64,000 nt of DNA from Herbaspirillum autotrophicum (GCF_001189915.1 NZ_LFLS01000018.1:58152-122151), one strand, 5' to 3'. Positions 19,220 to 28,818 are shown, counted from the first letter of the stretch. Numbers and translations: made by a program. Notes: a model not told the origin generated them from the letters alone.

Positions 19220-19246
19220 CCGGATCGTCGCCACGCGGCGATCCGG
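19220..19246 (+). terminator. Strong hairpin after the racemase gene
   Basis: An 11-bp stem with one G-T pair (CCGGATCGTCG with CGGCGATCCGG) around a 5-base loop begins 12 bases after the stop of the racemase-like gene. There is no T run after it, so it may be a transcript-stabilising hairpin rather than a classical intrinsic terminator. Confidence 0.5.
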
Positions 19247-19735
19247 CGCCCCGCAAAGTCACTCTCCCGTCCTTCTTTTTGCCGTCGCTGCCGCGACGCG
19301 AGACACCCCGTTTCGTCCATTTCGCGCCATGACAGTGGACGAAATCGTCCACATTTTTCTCATTCGGCCACCGCTCGCGCCAAAAAAAATGGCGAAAAAA
19401 AAATCCTGAAAATAAAAAAACACTGGTGATCAGTAACGCAGCAGATGAAACGTTAGCGCGATTTACAAACCATCAATATCACAACGCCAAGCTTTTGTTC
19501 CCGTCGTTACGTTACATCAACGCCGCAAAAAAAAGCGATGGCGGCAAGCCGCAAATCTGCCTCCCGGGAGCGCTCCTGTTACGCAAAAAAATTGACGGCC
19601 GGTTACCCGGGGTTGCCGGGTGGTATGGAATTTGCTGAAAGGGCTGTCGTGCAGCATCTTATTTCGAATCGGTGATCCGCAAATACGAGAAGTGTCATCT
19701 CTCCGGAAAATCACCGCGCATTGAACAGGGGACCT
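19247..19735. other. Intergenic region upstream of the TpsB gene
   Basis: This stretch has several A-rich tracts (19380-19420, 19525-19535) and no convincing gene. It contains the tandem decamer GTTACGTTAC at 19506-19515, whose reverse complement recurs at 37428-37437 before the hydrolase gene. It should carry the TpsB promoter. Confidence 0.45.
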
Positions 19736-21421
19736 ATGCCAAGAGCCGCGAACAGCACCGCCGTCGTTGCACTTGCCAGCGCATTGCAAGCGCTGGCCTG
19801 GATGCCCGCAATATGTGCGGCGGAAGGGCCCGGCCAGGGCAACCCGCTCGATACGCTGCCCAAGCTCAATCAGATTCCGCCGCAACCGGTGACGGTCGAT
19901 ATCAAGCAACCGGAAGTATCGCCGGCGCTGCAACAATTGCTGGCCAAGCGCATCGTCCCCGCAAGTTTCCAGATCGCCGGCGTCAAGGCCTTGCCGTTCG
20001 AAAGCATTGCGGCGCAGTTCACGCCGCTGGCCAATCGTGAAGTGACGATTGCCGAGATACTGCAAGCGGCAGAACAGGTGACCCGCATGTATCAGGCCGC
20101 AGGCTACCCCTTGTCGTTCGCCTTCGTACCGGTGCAATCGTTTGCCGACAATGTCGTGATCGTCAATGTCGTCGAAGGCTACGTTGATCAGGTTCGCATC
20201 AACGGCAATCCCGGCGCTTCCGAAGAGCGGCTGCGCAAGGTTGCGGAACAACTCAAAAGCGACCGCCCACTGCGCCAGGCGACTTTCGAACGCGTCACCG
20301 GCATTCTCGGCCTGCAACCCGGCATGCGGATTGCCGCCACGGTACAACCGCCCACCACCACGGACGGCGCCACCGAAATGACATTGGAGGTAAAGCGCAT
20401 GCCGGTCACTGCGGCGCTCAGTCTGGATACCGCAACCTCGCGCCTGCGGGTCATCGCCGGCGTGACTGAAAATGGTCTGATCGGACTCGGCGAGCAGATT
20501 TCGGTCAGCGCACTGGTACCGACCGGCAGCAGCGGCGAACAATATTACGCCGCCAACTACGCCCAGCCGATCGGACAGGATGGCTGGCTGGCGCAACTGA
20601 ATCTGTCGAGCTACAAAAGCAATCCGGACAATGCCGATCTGGTTCCGCTGCAATTCGCGTCCAGCTATCACACCAAGACCCAGCGCGTCGGTGCCAATCT
20701 GAGCTATCCGCTGATTCTGAACAATCGCGAAAACCTGACGCTGAGCGGCGGCGTCTACGCGGCCGAAAACAGCAACCGCTACGACCGCACCGTGCCGGCG
20801 CTCAATCCGGTGCTGGAAGTGCGTTCCAACGTCCGGGTCCTGAGTCTCGAAGCATCGTGGATCAAGGCCGGTGACAAATCGACCACCCAGCTCAGCGGCG
20901 GCATCTTCAAGGGTTTCAATACTGCCGGCGCCAGCGTCAGCAACAGTAATGTCGATCTCGACTTCGTGCGCCTGCGTTCACAGTTTTCCTACGCCCTGCA
21001 ATTGCCGGCCGGTTTCGGCATCAGGCTGTCGGGCATCGGCCAGTACAGCAGCAATATCCTGGCGACCTCGGAACAAATCGGATTTGGCGCCAGCATGTTC
21101 GGGCTGGCCTATCCGGCCGGCGAAATCGCCGGCGACAAGGGCTGGGGCGTGGCGCTGGAACTGAACCATGCCTTCACGCTCGACACCACCTATCTGAAAC
21201 GTCTGCAACCGTATGTCATGGCAGACAGCTCGCGCGCCTACAGCAACGCCGGCCCGCTGACCCATGACCAGCTGGCGTCGCTCGGTCTGGGCGTGCGGCT
21301 CAGCGACCAGCGTTACTACGTACTGGATCTGTCAGTCGCGCAGCCGGTCGGGAATGTGCCATTCAATGCCAGCAGTCGTTCGCCCCGCGTCAATCTGACG
21401 TATTCGTATCAGTTCGACTGA
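19736..21421 (+). CDS. Two-partner secretion transporter (TpsB, ShlB/FhaC family), orphan
   Basis: The 561-residue protein starts at ATG 19736 after AGGGGA. A signal peptide ends near MPAICAAEG. POTRA-type domains follow (about 60-210, including VVIVNVVEGYVDQVRINGN), and then a 16-strand barrel ends in a typical last strand, SPRVNLTYSYQFD. TpsB proteins secrete large beta-helical TpsA exoproteins through the outer membrane. No TpsA gene lies on either side: upstream is the racemase operon and 118 bases downstream is the Flp pilin. The partner may be encoded elsewhere, or the protein may serve the Tad locus. Confidence 0.87.
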   Translation: MPRAANSTAVVALASALQALAWMPAICAAEGPGQGNPLDTLPKLNQIPPQPVTVDIKQPEVSPALQQLLAKRIVPASFQIAGVKALPFESIAAQFTPLANREVTIAEILQAAEQVTRMYQAAGYPLSFAFVPVQSFADNVVIVNVVEGYVDQVRINGNPGASEERLRKVAEQLKSDRPLRQATFERVTGILGLQPGMRIAATVQPPTTTDGATEMTLEVKRMPVTAALSLDTATSRLRVIAGVTENGLIGLGEQISVSALVPTGSSGEQYYAANYAQPIGQDGWLAQLNLSSYKSNPDNADLVPLQFASSYHTKTQRVGANLSYPLILNNRENLTLSGGVYAAENSNRYDRTVPALNPVLEVRSNVRVLSLEASWIKAGDKSTTQLSGGIFKGFNTAGASVSNSNVDLDFVRLRSQFSYALQLPAGFGIRLSGIGQYSSNILATSEQIGFGASMFGLAYPAGEIAGDKGWGVALELNHAFTLDTTYLKRLQPYVMADSSRAYSNAGPLTHDQLASLGLGVRLSDQRYYVLDLSVAQPVGNVPFNASSRSPRVNLTYSYQFD

Positions 21422-21539
21422 GATTCGCAGCACGGTTTTTTGCGGTGTTTTTTTTGAAGTGTTTTTGATCAACCAGCAGTGTAGCAAGCAGCGAAGTTGA
21501 AGCAGTCGTACCCGTCGTTTTTTTAATCAGGAGAGCATT

Positions 21540-21719
21540 ATGAAAGCAGCAGTAATCAAATTTCTCAATGATGAAGCAGGCGCATCCGCAATCGAATACG
21601 GCCTGATCGCCGGCATGGTGGCAATCGCCATCATTGCGGGCCTGACCACGATTCGCACCCAGCTGATTGCGATTTTTGCCGCCATTGGCACCGCCCTGAC
21701 CACGGCGTCGACTCCTTGA
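21540..21719 (+). CDS. flp: Flp-type major pilin
   Basis: The 59-residue prepilin starts at ATG 21540 after CAGGAG. It has a short basic leader (MKAAVIKFLNDEAG), the Flp cleavage and processing motif G/ASAIEYGLIAG with the invariant Glu-Tyr pair, and a hydrophobic helix. Cleavage after Gly14 by the prepilin peptidase encoded next door would give the mature pilin that polymerises into the Flp/Tad fibre. It is the first gene of the Tad locus, 118 bases after the TpsB stop; the T-rich stretch at 21434-21465 may attenuate read-through. Confidence 0.93.
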   Translation: MKAAVIKFLNDEAGASAIEYGLIAGMVAIAIIAGLTTIRTQLIAIFAAIGTALTTASTP

Positions 21720-21784
21720 ACAGACAACACGCCGGTCGGCGTTATGCATGACGACCGGCGTTGTTGTCGTTGCGTTCGCAGAGC

Positions 21785-22330
21785 ATGATGCACGCTCAGA
21801 ATTTCTCATTGATATTCTGGATGGGCCTGCTGTTGTCGTTGTGTAGCGCCGTATTCGTCTATGACGTCAGTGTACGGCGGGTGCCCAACAGACTGCTGCT
21901 GGCAGCCTTGGCAGCGCATGCGGGCGGCATGCTTTATACCGGTCATGGTATCGGCGGCATCAGTGCGGCCGATGCCATGACCGGTGGTCTGATCGGACTG
22001 GCGCTGTTTGTACCGCTCTATGCTTTTCGTGCCATGGGCGCCGGTGATGTCAAATTTTTTGCCGTGCTCGGTGTATTGCTCGGGCCGGCAGCACTGATAC
22101 CGGTGTGGCTGATCGCCAGTTTGTTGGCCGGTATGCACGCCATTGTCTGGTATCTGCAACGGCGCCAGGTACTGACACTGTTGCCGCGTCTGGGTCAGGT
22201 AGCACAGCAGGTGACGTACAGCGCTTTTTATCAGCGTCTGATAGAGCGCCGGAATGGCCGCGCCGGCATTCCCTATGCAGCCTATCTGGCGCTGGCGGCA
22301 GTCATGGTAAGCAGTTGGCAACATTGGTAA
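21785..22330 (+). CDS. tadV: Prepilin peptidase of the Tad system (A24 family)
   Basis: About 181 residues with six hydrophobic segments. The two catalytic aspartates of the aspartic prepilin peptidases are visible in YDVSVRRVPNRLL and GAGDVKFFAVLG. It should cut the Flp leader at the inner membrane. The N-terminal methylase domain of PilD is absent, as usual for TadV/CpaA. The ATG at 21785 is taken as the start; ATG 21788 is equally possible. A TTG frame extension upstream has no support. It lies directly after flp. Confidence 0.9.
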   Translation: MMHAQNFSLIFWMGLLLSLCSAVFVYDVSVRRVPNRLLLAALAAHAGGMLYTGHGIGGISAADAMTGGLIGLALFVPLYAFRAMGAGDVKFFAVLGVLLGPAALIPVWLIASLLAGMHAIVWYLQRRQVLTLLPRLGQVAQQVTYSAFYQRLIERRNGRAGIPYAAYLALAAVMVSSWQHW

Positions 22331-22346
22331 AAATAAGGGGGCAACG

Positions 22347-22817
22347 ATGAATGCAGAACATGCCTGCGCAACAACCCGCAGCCCGCAGCGACAACGCGGT
22401 ATTGCCGCCGTCGAATTCGCCATCGTATTTCCGCTATTTTTCATGGTCTTCTACGCCATCGTGACGTATGGCCTGATCTTTATTGCCCAACAATCCATCA
22501 CGATGGCGGCCGCCGAAGGTGCGCGTGCCGCGCTGCGTTATGCGGCCACCGACGCCCTGCGCACCACCAATGCCCGCAATGCCGCGCTCGGCAACGGCAG
22601 CACCGCCTATTGGCTCAATGGCCGGCTCAGTTTCAGCGGCACCATCGCCGCCACTTGCCCATACAACGGCGGCGCCGTCACCGGACGCTGCTATACGGCG
22701 ACGGTCACCTATGCCAACTATGGACAGAATCCGCTGGTGCCGCTGTTGCTGGGCGGTCTGATGCGGGTAGCGGTACCGACCCAGCTCAGCAGTACCGCGG
22801 TAGTGCAACTGGATTGA
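22347..22817 (+). CDS. tadE: Tad pilus assembly pseudopilin (TadE-like)
   Basis: The 156-residue protein has the TadE-like N-terminus: a basic leader (SPQRQRGIAAVEFAIVFPLFFMVFYAIVTYGLIF) with Glu five residues into the hydrophobic helix, followed by a soluble domain with two cysteines (TCPYNGG and GRCYTAT). TadE-like minor pilins are processed by the same peptidase and help start or anchor the fibre. A strong ribosome binding site (AAGGGGG) precedes the ATG. Only one short TadE-type gene is present; the second member of the class is the large TadG at 30912. Confidence 0.87.
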   Translation: MNAEHACATTRSPQRQRGIAAVEFAIVFPLFFMVFYAIVTYGLIFIAQQSITMAAAEGARAALRYAATDALRTTNARNAALGNGSTAYWLNGRLSFSGTIAATCPYNGGAVTGRCYTATVTYANYGQNPLVPLLLGGLMRVAVPTQLSSTAVVQLD

Positions 22818-22848
22818 AACGGCAGCCCGGACAAAACAAAGGAACACC

Positions 22849-23805
22849 ATGAACAACATAGGCAAATGGATTGCCGTGCTGCTGGTGCTGGCAGCTGCCG
22901 GTCTGGCGTCGCTGGCGTGGTGGCTGGGCAGCCGGCCGCCGCCGGTGATCGTCCGCCCGGCAACCCCGGGGGGCGCCGTGGTACCCGCTGCGCAATACCC
23001 GGTGGTGGTGGCAGCGGCAAAACTGGAACAAGGCAAACCGATTGCAGCCAGTGATGTCACCGTGCTCAATTTTCCAGCCGGTGCACCCGGCACGTATCAA
23101 ACGCCGGCAGACGTCATCGGCAAGGTGCCGAGCATCGATATCGCCGCCGGCGCGATGGTGATGGAAACCGGCCTGCGCCATGGTCTGGCGCTGACACTGG
23201 CGCCCGGTGAACGCGCCATTGCGGTGGCCGTGGATGAAGTCATCGGCGCCGGCAACCGGATCGAACCCGGTGATTACGTCGATGTGTTTTTCACCTTGCG
23301 TCAGGGGCCGGAAATCAATCGCGGGCAATCACGTCTGCTGGCATCGCGGCAACGGGTGCTGGCCTACGGCGCGACAGCCGTCGGTGAACCAAACACCGAT
23401 AACGGCAAGAACGGTCTGGTGCAGCCAGCCCCGGTCGCCGCCCGTACCGCCGTCTTGGCGACACCGGTCAACCAGGTCAATGATTTGTTGCTGGCAGCGC
23501 ATAACGGACGCCTGGTACTGGCGCTGCGCTCGCCGGCCGACCAGCAGGTTGCCGATGCCAGCCTGTTTGCCAGTCCGGCCACATTGCTGAACGTCAAAGG
23601 CGGCCTGACGCGCGCCCAGCAAGAAGCCATCACCACGCCGGAAAATCAGGCCTTCGCCGGCGTCGGCCTGCCGTCATGGGCGGGTGATGCAACACCGGCC
23701 CGGGCCCGGCCCGAATATCGGGCCAATACCTCGGCGCGCGCTTCATCGCCACGTTCGACCATTGAGGTGGTGCGCGGTACGCAACGGGAAGCGGTGCCGT
23801 TTTGA
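22849..23805 (+). CDS. cpaB: Flp pilus assembly protein CpaB/RcpC
   Basis: A 318-residue protein with an N-terminal membrane anchor (WIAVLLVLAAAGLASLAWWL), an SAF domain over about residues 45-120 (YPVVVAAAKLEQGKPIAASDVTVLNFP), and the RcpC region (LTLAPGERAIAVAVDEVIGAGNRIEPGDYVDVFFTL). CpaB works in the periplasm with the secretin and may bind peptidoglycan or stabilise the pore. The ribosome binding site is AAGGA. The gene lies between tadE and the secretin as in most Tad loci. The C-terminal 70 residues are Pro/Ala/Arg-rich and probably flexible. Confidence 0.9.
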   Translation: MNNIGKWIAVLLVLAAAGLASLAWWLGSRPPPVIVRPATPGGAVVPAAQYPVVVAAAKLEQGKPIAASDVTVLNFPAGAPGTYQTPADVIGKVPSIDIAAGAMVMETGLRHGLALTLAPGERAIAVAVDEVIGAGNRIEPGDYVDVFFTLRQGPEINRGQSRLLASRQRVLAYGATAVGEPNTDNGKNGLVQPAPVAARTAVLATPVNQVNDLLLAAHNGRLVLALRSPADQQVADASLFASPATLLNVKGGLTRAQQEAITTPENQAFAGVGLPSWAGDATPARARPEYRANTSARASSPRSTIEVVRGTQREAVPF

Positions 23806-23885
23806 AAACATGCATGACCTGTACCCCGCGCGGCGATACGACCCGCACCACGCCTGAAACCAGTTTCTGTTACCGGAGCCGGCAT

Positions 23886-25196
23886 ATGAAATTACTTGCA
23901 AAGCTGTGCCTCGCACTCGGTGCCTGGATGCTGATGCAAATGCTGATGTTGACACCGGCGCAGGCGGAACCGGCCAGCATCACGCTGGGCCTGAAGGAAC
24001 AACGCAACCTGAATGTGCCGTCGACGCTGGAGCGCATCGCCGTAGCAGACCCGGAAATTGCCGATGTGGTGATCTTGCGGCCTTCGCACAAACAGAAATC
24101 GGCTGTCATGCTGGTGGGCAAAAAACCCGGCACCACCACCCTGACCATCTGGTCCGGCAACGGTGCGGCCGTCACCAGCCGGGTAACCGTCCTGAGCAAT
24201 TTGCAGACACTGAATCCGCCAACCGGCGCCAGCGTGCAGGTCGCCGGTGACGCCGCCGTGATCAGCGGGCAGTCGCCGTCGCTGCTGTCGCACGTCGCCA
24301 CCACCAGCGCCGCGATGGAAAGCGCCGGCGAAAAGAAATTGGTCGATACCGCCACCATCGCCACCAGTCCGGTGGTGCAAATCGACGTCAAGATTGTCGA
24401 ATTCAGCAAGTCCGCACTCAAGGAAGCCGGCTTCAACTTCTTGTTCAATGCGGTCGCCGGCGGTTTCAACTTCAATCTGGTCAGCAATCTGACCAACAGC
24501 AACGTCACCACCCCGATTGCCTCGGCATTCAATCTGACGGTCGGCAATAAATCCGGCAACCGCAACGCCAGTCTGCGCCTGATTGAAGGCAACGGACTGG
24601 CACGGGTGCTGGCGTCGCCGTCACTGACCGCGTTGTCGGGCCAGAGCGCCAGCTTTCTCGCCGGTGGCGAATTGCCGATTCCGGTGGCCGGCGGGCTCGG
24701 CACCACCACCATCATGTACAAGCCGTTCGGTATCGGCCTGACCGTCACGCCGACCGTACTGGCCGCCAACCGCATCGCATTGAAGGTGGCGCCGGAAGCC
24801 AGCGAAATCGACTACAGCAATGCCATCGTCAGCGAAGGCGTGTCGATTCCTGCGATCACTACCCGGCGCGCCGACACCACGCTGGAACTCGGGGATGGCG
24901 AAAGCTTCGTGATCGGCGGGCTGGTATCGCGCACGACGCGTTCCAATGTCAGCAAAGTGCCGTTTCTCGGCGATCTGCCGATCATCGGCACATTTTTTCG
25001 CAGCATGACTTACTCACAAGATGAAAAGGAACTGGTGATCATCGTCACCCCGCATCTGATACGTCCGATTGCCAAAGATACACCGTTGCCGTTGCCCGGC
25101 GAGAAGCAAGAGCGACGCAATTCACCCGGCAACGCCTGGGGTTCGTATCTGATGGGTATCAGCAGCAAAGATGATTTGCCAGGATTTTCCAGGTAA
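23886..25196 (+). CDS. cpaC: Tad secretin CpaC/RcpA
   Basis: About 436 residues with a signal peptide (LLAKLCLALGAWMLMQMLMLTPAQAE), an N-terminal secretin-associated domain (ITLGLKEQRNLNVPSTLERIAVADPEIADV) and the secretin core, including VPFLGDLPIIGTFF near the end. It should form the multimeric outer-membrane channel for the Flp fibre. I take ATG 23886 as the start because a GGAG lies 6 bases upstream and a signal peptide follows directly. An upstream TTG at 23802 would add a non-signal extension. Confidence 0.92.
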   Translation: MKLLAKLCLALGAWMLMQMLMLTPAQAEPASITLGLKEQRNLNVPSTLERIAVADPEIADVVILRPSHKQKSAVMLVGKKPGTTTLTIWSGNGAAVTSRVTVLSNLQTLNPPTGASVQVAGDAAVISGQSPSLLSHVATTSAAMESAGEKKLVDTATIATSPVVQIDVKIVEFSKSALKEAGFNFLFNAVAGGFNFNLVSNLTNSNVTTPIASAFNLTVGNKSGNRNASLRLIEGNGLARVLASPSLTALSGQSASFLAGGELPIPVAGGLGTTTIMYKPFGIGLTVTPTVLAANRIALKVAPEASEIDYSNAIVSEGVSIPAITTRRADTTLELGDGESFVIGGLVSRTTRSNVSKVPFLGDLPIIGTFFRSMTYSQDEKELVIIVTPHLIRPIAKDTPLPLPGEKQERRNSPGNAWGSYLMGISSKDDLPGFSR

Positions 25197-25210
25197 TACG
25201 GGAGGGACAT

Positions 25211-26491
25211 GTGGAACAAGCCATAGACAAGCGAAAAAGCAGCATGAACACCATGAACGACGAAAGCAAATTTCTGTTCGTTGCCGCCAGCGATCACTAT
25301 TTGCAATGGCTCAACACTACATTGGGCAAGTGGGATATCCAGTATCAGAAACCGGCGCTGTTGCCGTTGCTGCTGCAGCGGGTCGGCGATTTGAAGCCGC
25401 GCCTGATACTGCTCGATTTTTCCGGTAACGACAGCGCAGCACGGATTGCCGAAACCGTCGAACTGGCGCGTGAACTGCACAAGACGATTCCGGATTTGCC
25501 GCTGGTCGCGGTCGGCAGCATCAGTTTTCCGGAAGGAGCGGTAGCAGCCTTGCGCGCCGGCATCCATTATTTCATCGACGTCGCCTCGCCGCCTGAAGAA
25601 GCGCGCAATACGGTAGCGGAAATCCTGACCCGGCCATTCGGTCAGGGGCCGGAAAAGCGGGGCCGGCTGGTGACCTTGCTGGGAACCCGCGTCGGCGTCG
25701 GCACCACCACACTGGCGGCGCATCTGGCCGACCTGCTGCAAACCGATCATCCGCAATCCGAAGCGCAGCAGCCCGGCACCACCGAGGATCGCGTCGCCCT
25801 GCTCGACCTCGGACTGCCGGCCGGTGACGGCCAGGTCTATCTGAATGTCAGCAGCAGCTTTCATTTCGCCGACGCGGTACGCAATCTGCGCCGCTTCGAC
25901 GCCACGCTGATCCATACCGCGCTGGGTCGCAGCCGCAACGGCATCAAGGTCTTGTCGTTGCCGCAAACCGCAGCGGAAATGCGCACCCTGGCGCAGGAAG
26001 ATTCGGTCGCATTGCTGGAGCGTCTGCGTACCTATTTCGATGTCTTGATCGTCGATCTTGGCGGCTTCTCTGATCGCATCTTCACCAGCCGCATTGCTTC
26101 TGTTTCTGATCAGGTATGGCTGATTACCGACCAGAGTGTCGGCGCGCTGGTCTCCATGCCGCCGCTGTTGCAAGACCTTGAAAAAAATCAGGTTGACCGC
26201 CGCCTGCTGCATCTGGTGGTCAATCGCTATGACCCGCGGTTCGGCATGGAGTCTGCCCAAATCGCGCAACGCTTCGATCTGCATCTGTCCGGCGTGGTGC
26301 CGGAGCGCACGCTGGAACTGATGCGCAGCACCAGTCAAGGTCGCCTGCTGCACGATGTCGCACCACGCGATCCGTATGTGCGTGCCGTGCTGGAACTGGC
26401 ACACAAGATTTCGGCCCCGGTTGCCGGCGTCGGCGAACGCAAGAACTGGACTTACTGGCTGCCGCATTTTTTTGCCCGGCAAGGTTCGTAA
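25211..26491 (+). CDS. cpaE: Tad pilus localisation protein CpaE/TadZ
   Basis: The 426-residue protein has an atypical receiver-like N-terminal domain (about 15-140) and a MinD/ParA-like domain starting at GRLVTLLGTRVGVGTTTLAAHLADLL. The deviant Walker A motif of MinD-type ATPases is KGGxGKT/S. Here both lysines are missing (RVGVGTTT), as in some other TadZ proteins, so nucleotide hydrolysis is doubtful. TadZ marks the polar assembly site for the machine. The start is GTG 25211 just after GGGAGGG; an internal ATG at codon 12 is possible. Confidence 0.88.
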   Translation: MEQAIDKRKSSMNTMNDESKFLFVAASDHYLQWLNTTLGKWDIQYQKPALLPLLLQRVGDLKPRLILLDFSGNDSAARIAETVELARELHKTIPDLPLVAVGSISFPEGAVAALRAGIHYFIDVASPPEEARNTVAEILTRPFGQGPEKRGRLVTLLGTRVGVGTTTLAAHLADLLQTDHPQSEAQQPGTTEDRVALLDLGLPAGDGQVYLNVSSSFHFADAVRNLRRFDATLIHTALGRSRNGIKVLSLPQTAAEMRTLAQEDSVALLERLRTYFDVLIVDLGGFSDRIFTSRIASVSDQVWLITDQSVGALVSMPPLLQDLEKNQVDRRLLHLVVNRYDPRFGMESAQIAQRFDLHLSGVVPERTLELMRSTSQGRLLHDVAPRDPYVRAVLELAHKISAPVAGVGERKNWTYWLPHFFARQGS

Positions 26492-26559
26492 ACCGGCAGT
26501 CATTGCATCGGCAGTACCGCCCGCTGACGCAGCAGGCATTCACTGAGAGGTAGTCCGTG

Positions 26560-27879
26560 ATGAATGAAGAAACCGAATTTAGCGAGCAGGATCAAGCCTT
26601 CAGCAATACCCAGAAATTCCAGGATATCAAGGCTGCCGCCTACGACAACTTGCTGACCCGGATCGAAGAACTGGGGGCCGAGTTCGGACGCTGGTCGCGT
26701 TCGGCGATTCAGCAATTCGTCAATCTGGATGTCGACGGCTTCGTGCGCTTGCGGCGCATTCCGCTCAACGAGGATGAAGTGCGCCAGATCGCCGACGCCC
26801 TGACCAAGGAACTGGCCGGCCTCGGTCCGCTGGAAGACTTGCTGGCCGACGGCGCGGTGGAAGACATTTTGATCAACGGCTACAACGATGTCTTTGTCTC
26901 GCGCAACGGCGTGCTGGAACGGGAAGTACTGCGTTTCACCGATAACAGCCATCTGCTGCGCATCGTGCGCCGCATTCTGGCACCGCTGGGACGCCGCCTC
27001 GATGAATCCAATCCGATGGTCGATGCACGCTTGCCCGATGGCGGTCGTCTCAACGTCGTGATCGAACCGCTGGCGGTGGACGGACCGATGGTGTCGATCC
27101 GGAAATTCCGCAAAGATCCGCTCAAGCCGGTCGATTTGCTGCATCTGGGCACGCTCAGCGACGATCTCTACGGGTTGCTGGAAGAAGCGGTAAAAGCCCG
27201 CTGCAATATCTTGATTTCCGGTGGCACCAGTTCCGGCAAGACCTCGCTGCTCAATGCCCTGGCGTTCTTCATTCCCGAGAACGAGCGCGTGGTGACCATC
27301 GAAGATACTGCGGAACTGTCGCTCAATCATCCGCACGTGGTCCGCCTGGAATCCCGCATCGGCAGCTATGAAGGCAATGGCGTGGTGACCATTCGCGATC
27401 TGATTCGCAACAGTCTGCGCATGCGTCCCGACCGCATTATCGTCGGTGAAGTGCGTGGTGCCGAAGTGCTGGAAATGCTGCAAGCCATGAATACCGGCCA
27501 TGACGGATCGATGGCAACGATCCACGCCAACACCCCGCGCGAATGCCTGCACCGGATCGAGATGCTGGCCGGTTTCGCCGGCTTTCAGGGCAGTGAAAGC
27601 AGTTTGCGCCGGCAGATTGCCGGTGCGCTCGATTTCATCGTGCAGATCGGCCGCTTGTCGAGCGGCCGGCGCCGCATCGTCTCGATTACCGAAGTCACCG
27701 GCGTCGGCGACAACATCATCACCACGCAAGAACTGTTTCGCCACGAAAGCTTCAACAGCCAGGATGGCGAGGAAAAGGACCGTTGGGTGGCGCTCGGCAT
27801 CCAGCCCCATTCACCCAAACTGCAACGCCGCCGGCAATTGTCGGGAACGGCTGGCAGCCACCGGCCGGAGCGTCGCTGA
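26560..27879 (+). CDS. cpaF: Tad pilus assembly ATPase CpaF/TadA
   Basis: A secretion-type AAA ATPase of about 439 residues. Visible motifs are Walker A ([10 protein letters not shown]), the Asp box ([10 protein letters not shown]), Walker B ([14 protein letters not shown]) and the His box ([16 protein letters not shown]). It powers Flp assembly at the cytoplasmic side of the inner membrane with TadB and TadC. The start is ATG 26560, with GTG 26557 directly before it. The stop overlaps the next start by one base (TGATG), so cpaF and tadB are translationally coupled. Confidence 0.95.
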   Translation: MNEETEFSEQDQAFSNTQKFQDIKAAAYDNLLTRIEELGAEFGRWSRSAIQQFVNLDVDGFVRLRRIPLNEDEVRQIADALTKELAGLGPLEDLLADGAVEDILINGYNDVFVSRNGVLEREVLRFTDNSHLLRIVRRILAPLGRRLDESNPMVDARLPDGGRLNVVIEPLAVDGPMVSIRKFRKDPLKPVDLLHLGTLSDDLYGLLEEAVKARCNILISGGTSSGKTSLLNALAFFIPENERVVTIEDTAELSLNHPHVVRLESRIGSYEGNGVVTIRDLIRNSLRMRPDRIIVGEVRGAEVLEMLQAMNTGHDGSMATIHANTPRECLHRIEMLAGFAGFQGSESSLRRQIAGALDFIVQIGRLSSGRRRIVSITEVTGVGDNIITTQELFRHESFNSQDGEEKDRWVALGIQPHSPKLQRRRQLSGTAGSHRPERR

Positions 27880-28817
27880 TGTCGCCGCTGGTACTGTTGC
27901 TCGGCGCCAGCGCCTTGGTGCTGGTAGCGATTGCGCTGCTGTTGTGGCACAGCGTGCAGTTGCAGGGGCAACAAGAAGCGATTGCCACCTTCGTCGATAC
28001 CCAGCTCAGAAATGCCGTACAGGAAGTCGTGCCGGAATCTGCCCAGTCGCAGGAAAAATTGATCGCGCCACGACGCGGTGCGCAACAGTGGCGGCACTTT
28101 TTCCTGCACGCCGGCATCGATCCGGATCGCAAATTGATACTGCAACTGCTGGTGCCCGGCGTCTGCCTGGCAGCGGCAGCGCTCCTGTTCGGCAGTTTCC
28201 TGTCGATGCTTGGGGTGCTGGTGCTGTATGTCGTATTGACCTACTTCCGTTACTGGCTCAAGGCGGTACGCCGGCATCAACGCATGTTGCATCAGTTGCC
28301 GGATTTCCTGGATTCGATGGTGCGTCTGGTATCCATCGGCAACAGTCTGGAGTCGGCATTCCAGGCTGCACTGCTGACCGTGGAGCCGCCCTTGCGCGAT
28401 TTGCTGGAGCGCGCCAACTCGCTGGTGCAGGCACGGCTCGATCTGGAAGATGCATTGAGTCAGGAAGCGCGCATCTTTCGTCTGCTGGAACTGGAACTGG
28501 TCGCCGCGGTGATCGGCATTGCGCTGCGCTTTGGTGGCCGCGCCGACATGATTCTGGAGCGGATTGCGGCCTTCATGCGGGATCGCGAATATGCCTATCA
28601 GGAATTGCTGGCGCTCTCGGCCGAGATCAGATTGTCGGCATGGATGCTGGCGCTGCTGCCGATAGGACTGGGTATCTTCATGATCATTTTCAACAGCGAC
28701 ATGTTCATGCAGATGCTGCAAGACCCGATCGGAAAAAAAATGCTGATAGGTGCCGCCGTGCTGGAAATGATCGGTGCATGGTGGTTGTATCGACTCGCAA
28801 AATCGGTGCAGAGCTGA
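27879..28817 (+). CDS. tadB: Tad inner-membrane platform protein TadB
   Basis: A 312-residue type II secretion F-like protein with an N-terminal helix (LVLLLGASALVLVAIALLL), a central pair of helices around 28150-28260, the cytoplasmic T2SSF domain (LLHQLPDFLDSMVRLVSIGNSLESAFQAAL) and two C-terminal helices. It forms the inner-membrane platform with TadC. The start at 27879 overlaps the cpaF stop. A longer frame from 27783 would run 97 bases into cpaF and has no support. Confidence 0.92.
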   Translation: MSPLVLLLGASALVLVAIALLLWHSVQLQGQQEAIATFVDTQLRNAVQEVVPESAQSQEKLIAPRRGAQQWRHFFLHAGIDPDRKLILQLLVPGVCLAAAALLFGSFLSMLGVLVLYVVLTYFRYWLKAVRRHQRMLHQLPDFLDSMVRLVSIGNSLESAFQAALLTVEPPLRDLLERANSLVQARLDLEDALSQEARIFRLLELELVAAVIGIALRFGGRADMILERIAAFMRDREYAYQELLALSAEIRLSAWMLALLPIGLGIFMIIFNSDMFMQMLQDPIGKKMLIGAAVLEMIGAWWLYRLAKSVQS

Positions 28818-28818
28818 C

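Noticed and set aside
21426..21444. Possible -24/-12 sigma-54 promoter before flp (CAGCAC then TTGC)
   Set aside because: The invariant GG is AG and the spacing is one base too long. It is too weak to list as a promoter despite the nearby sigma-54 activator.
25010..27810. Two long minus-strand frames opposite cpaE and cpaF
   Set aside because: They are antisense shadows of conserved Tad genes, with Gln/Arg/His-rich translation and no ribosome binding sites.
27783..27878. Upstream extension of tadB into cpaF
   Set aside because: It would start with TTG inside cpaF. The ATG at 27879 overlaps the cpaF stop in the usual coupled manner and gives the normal TadB length.
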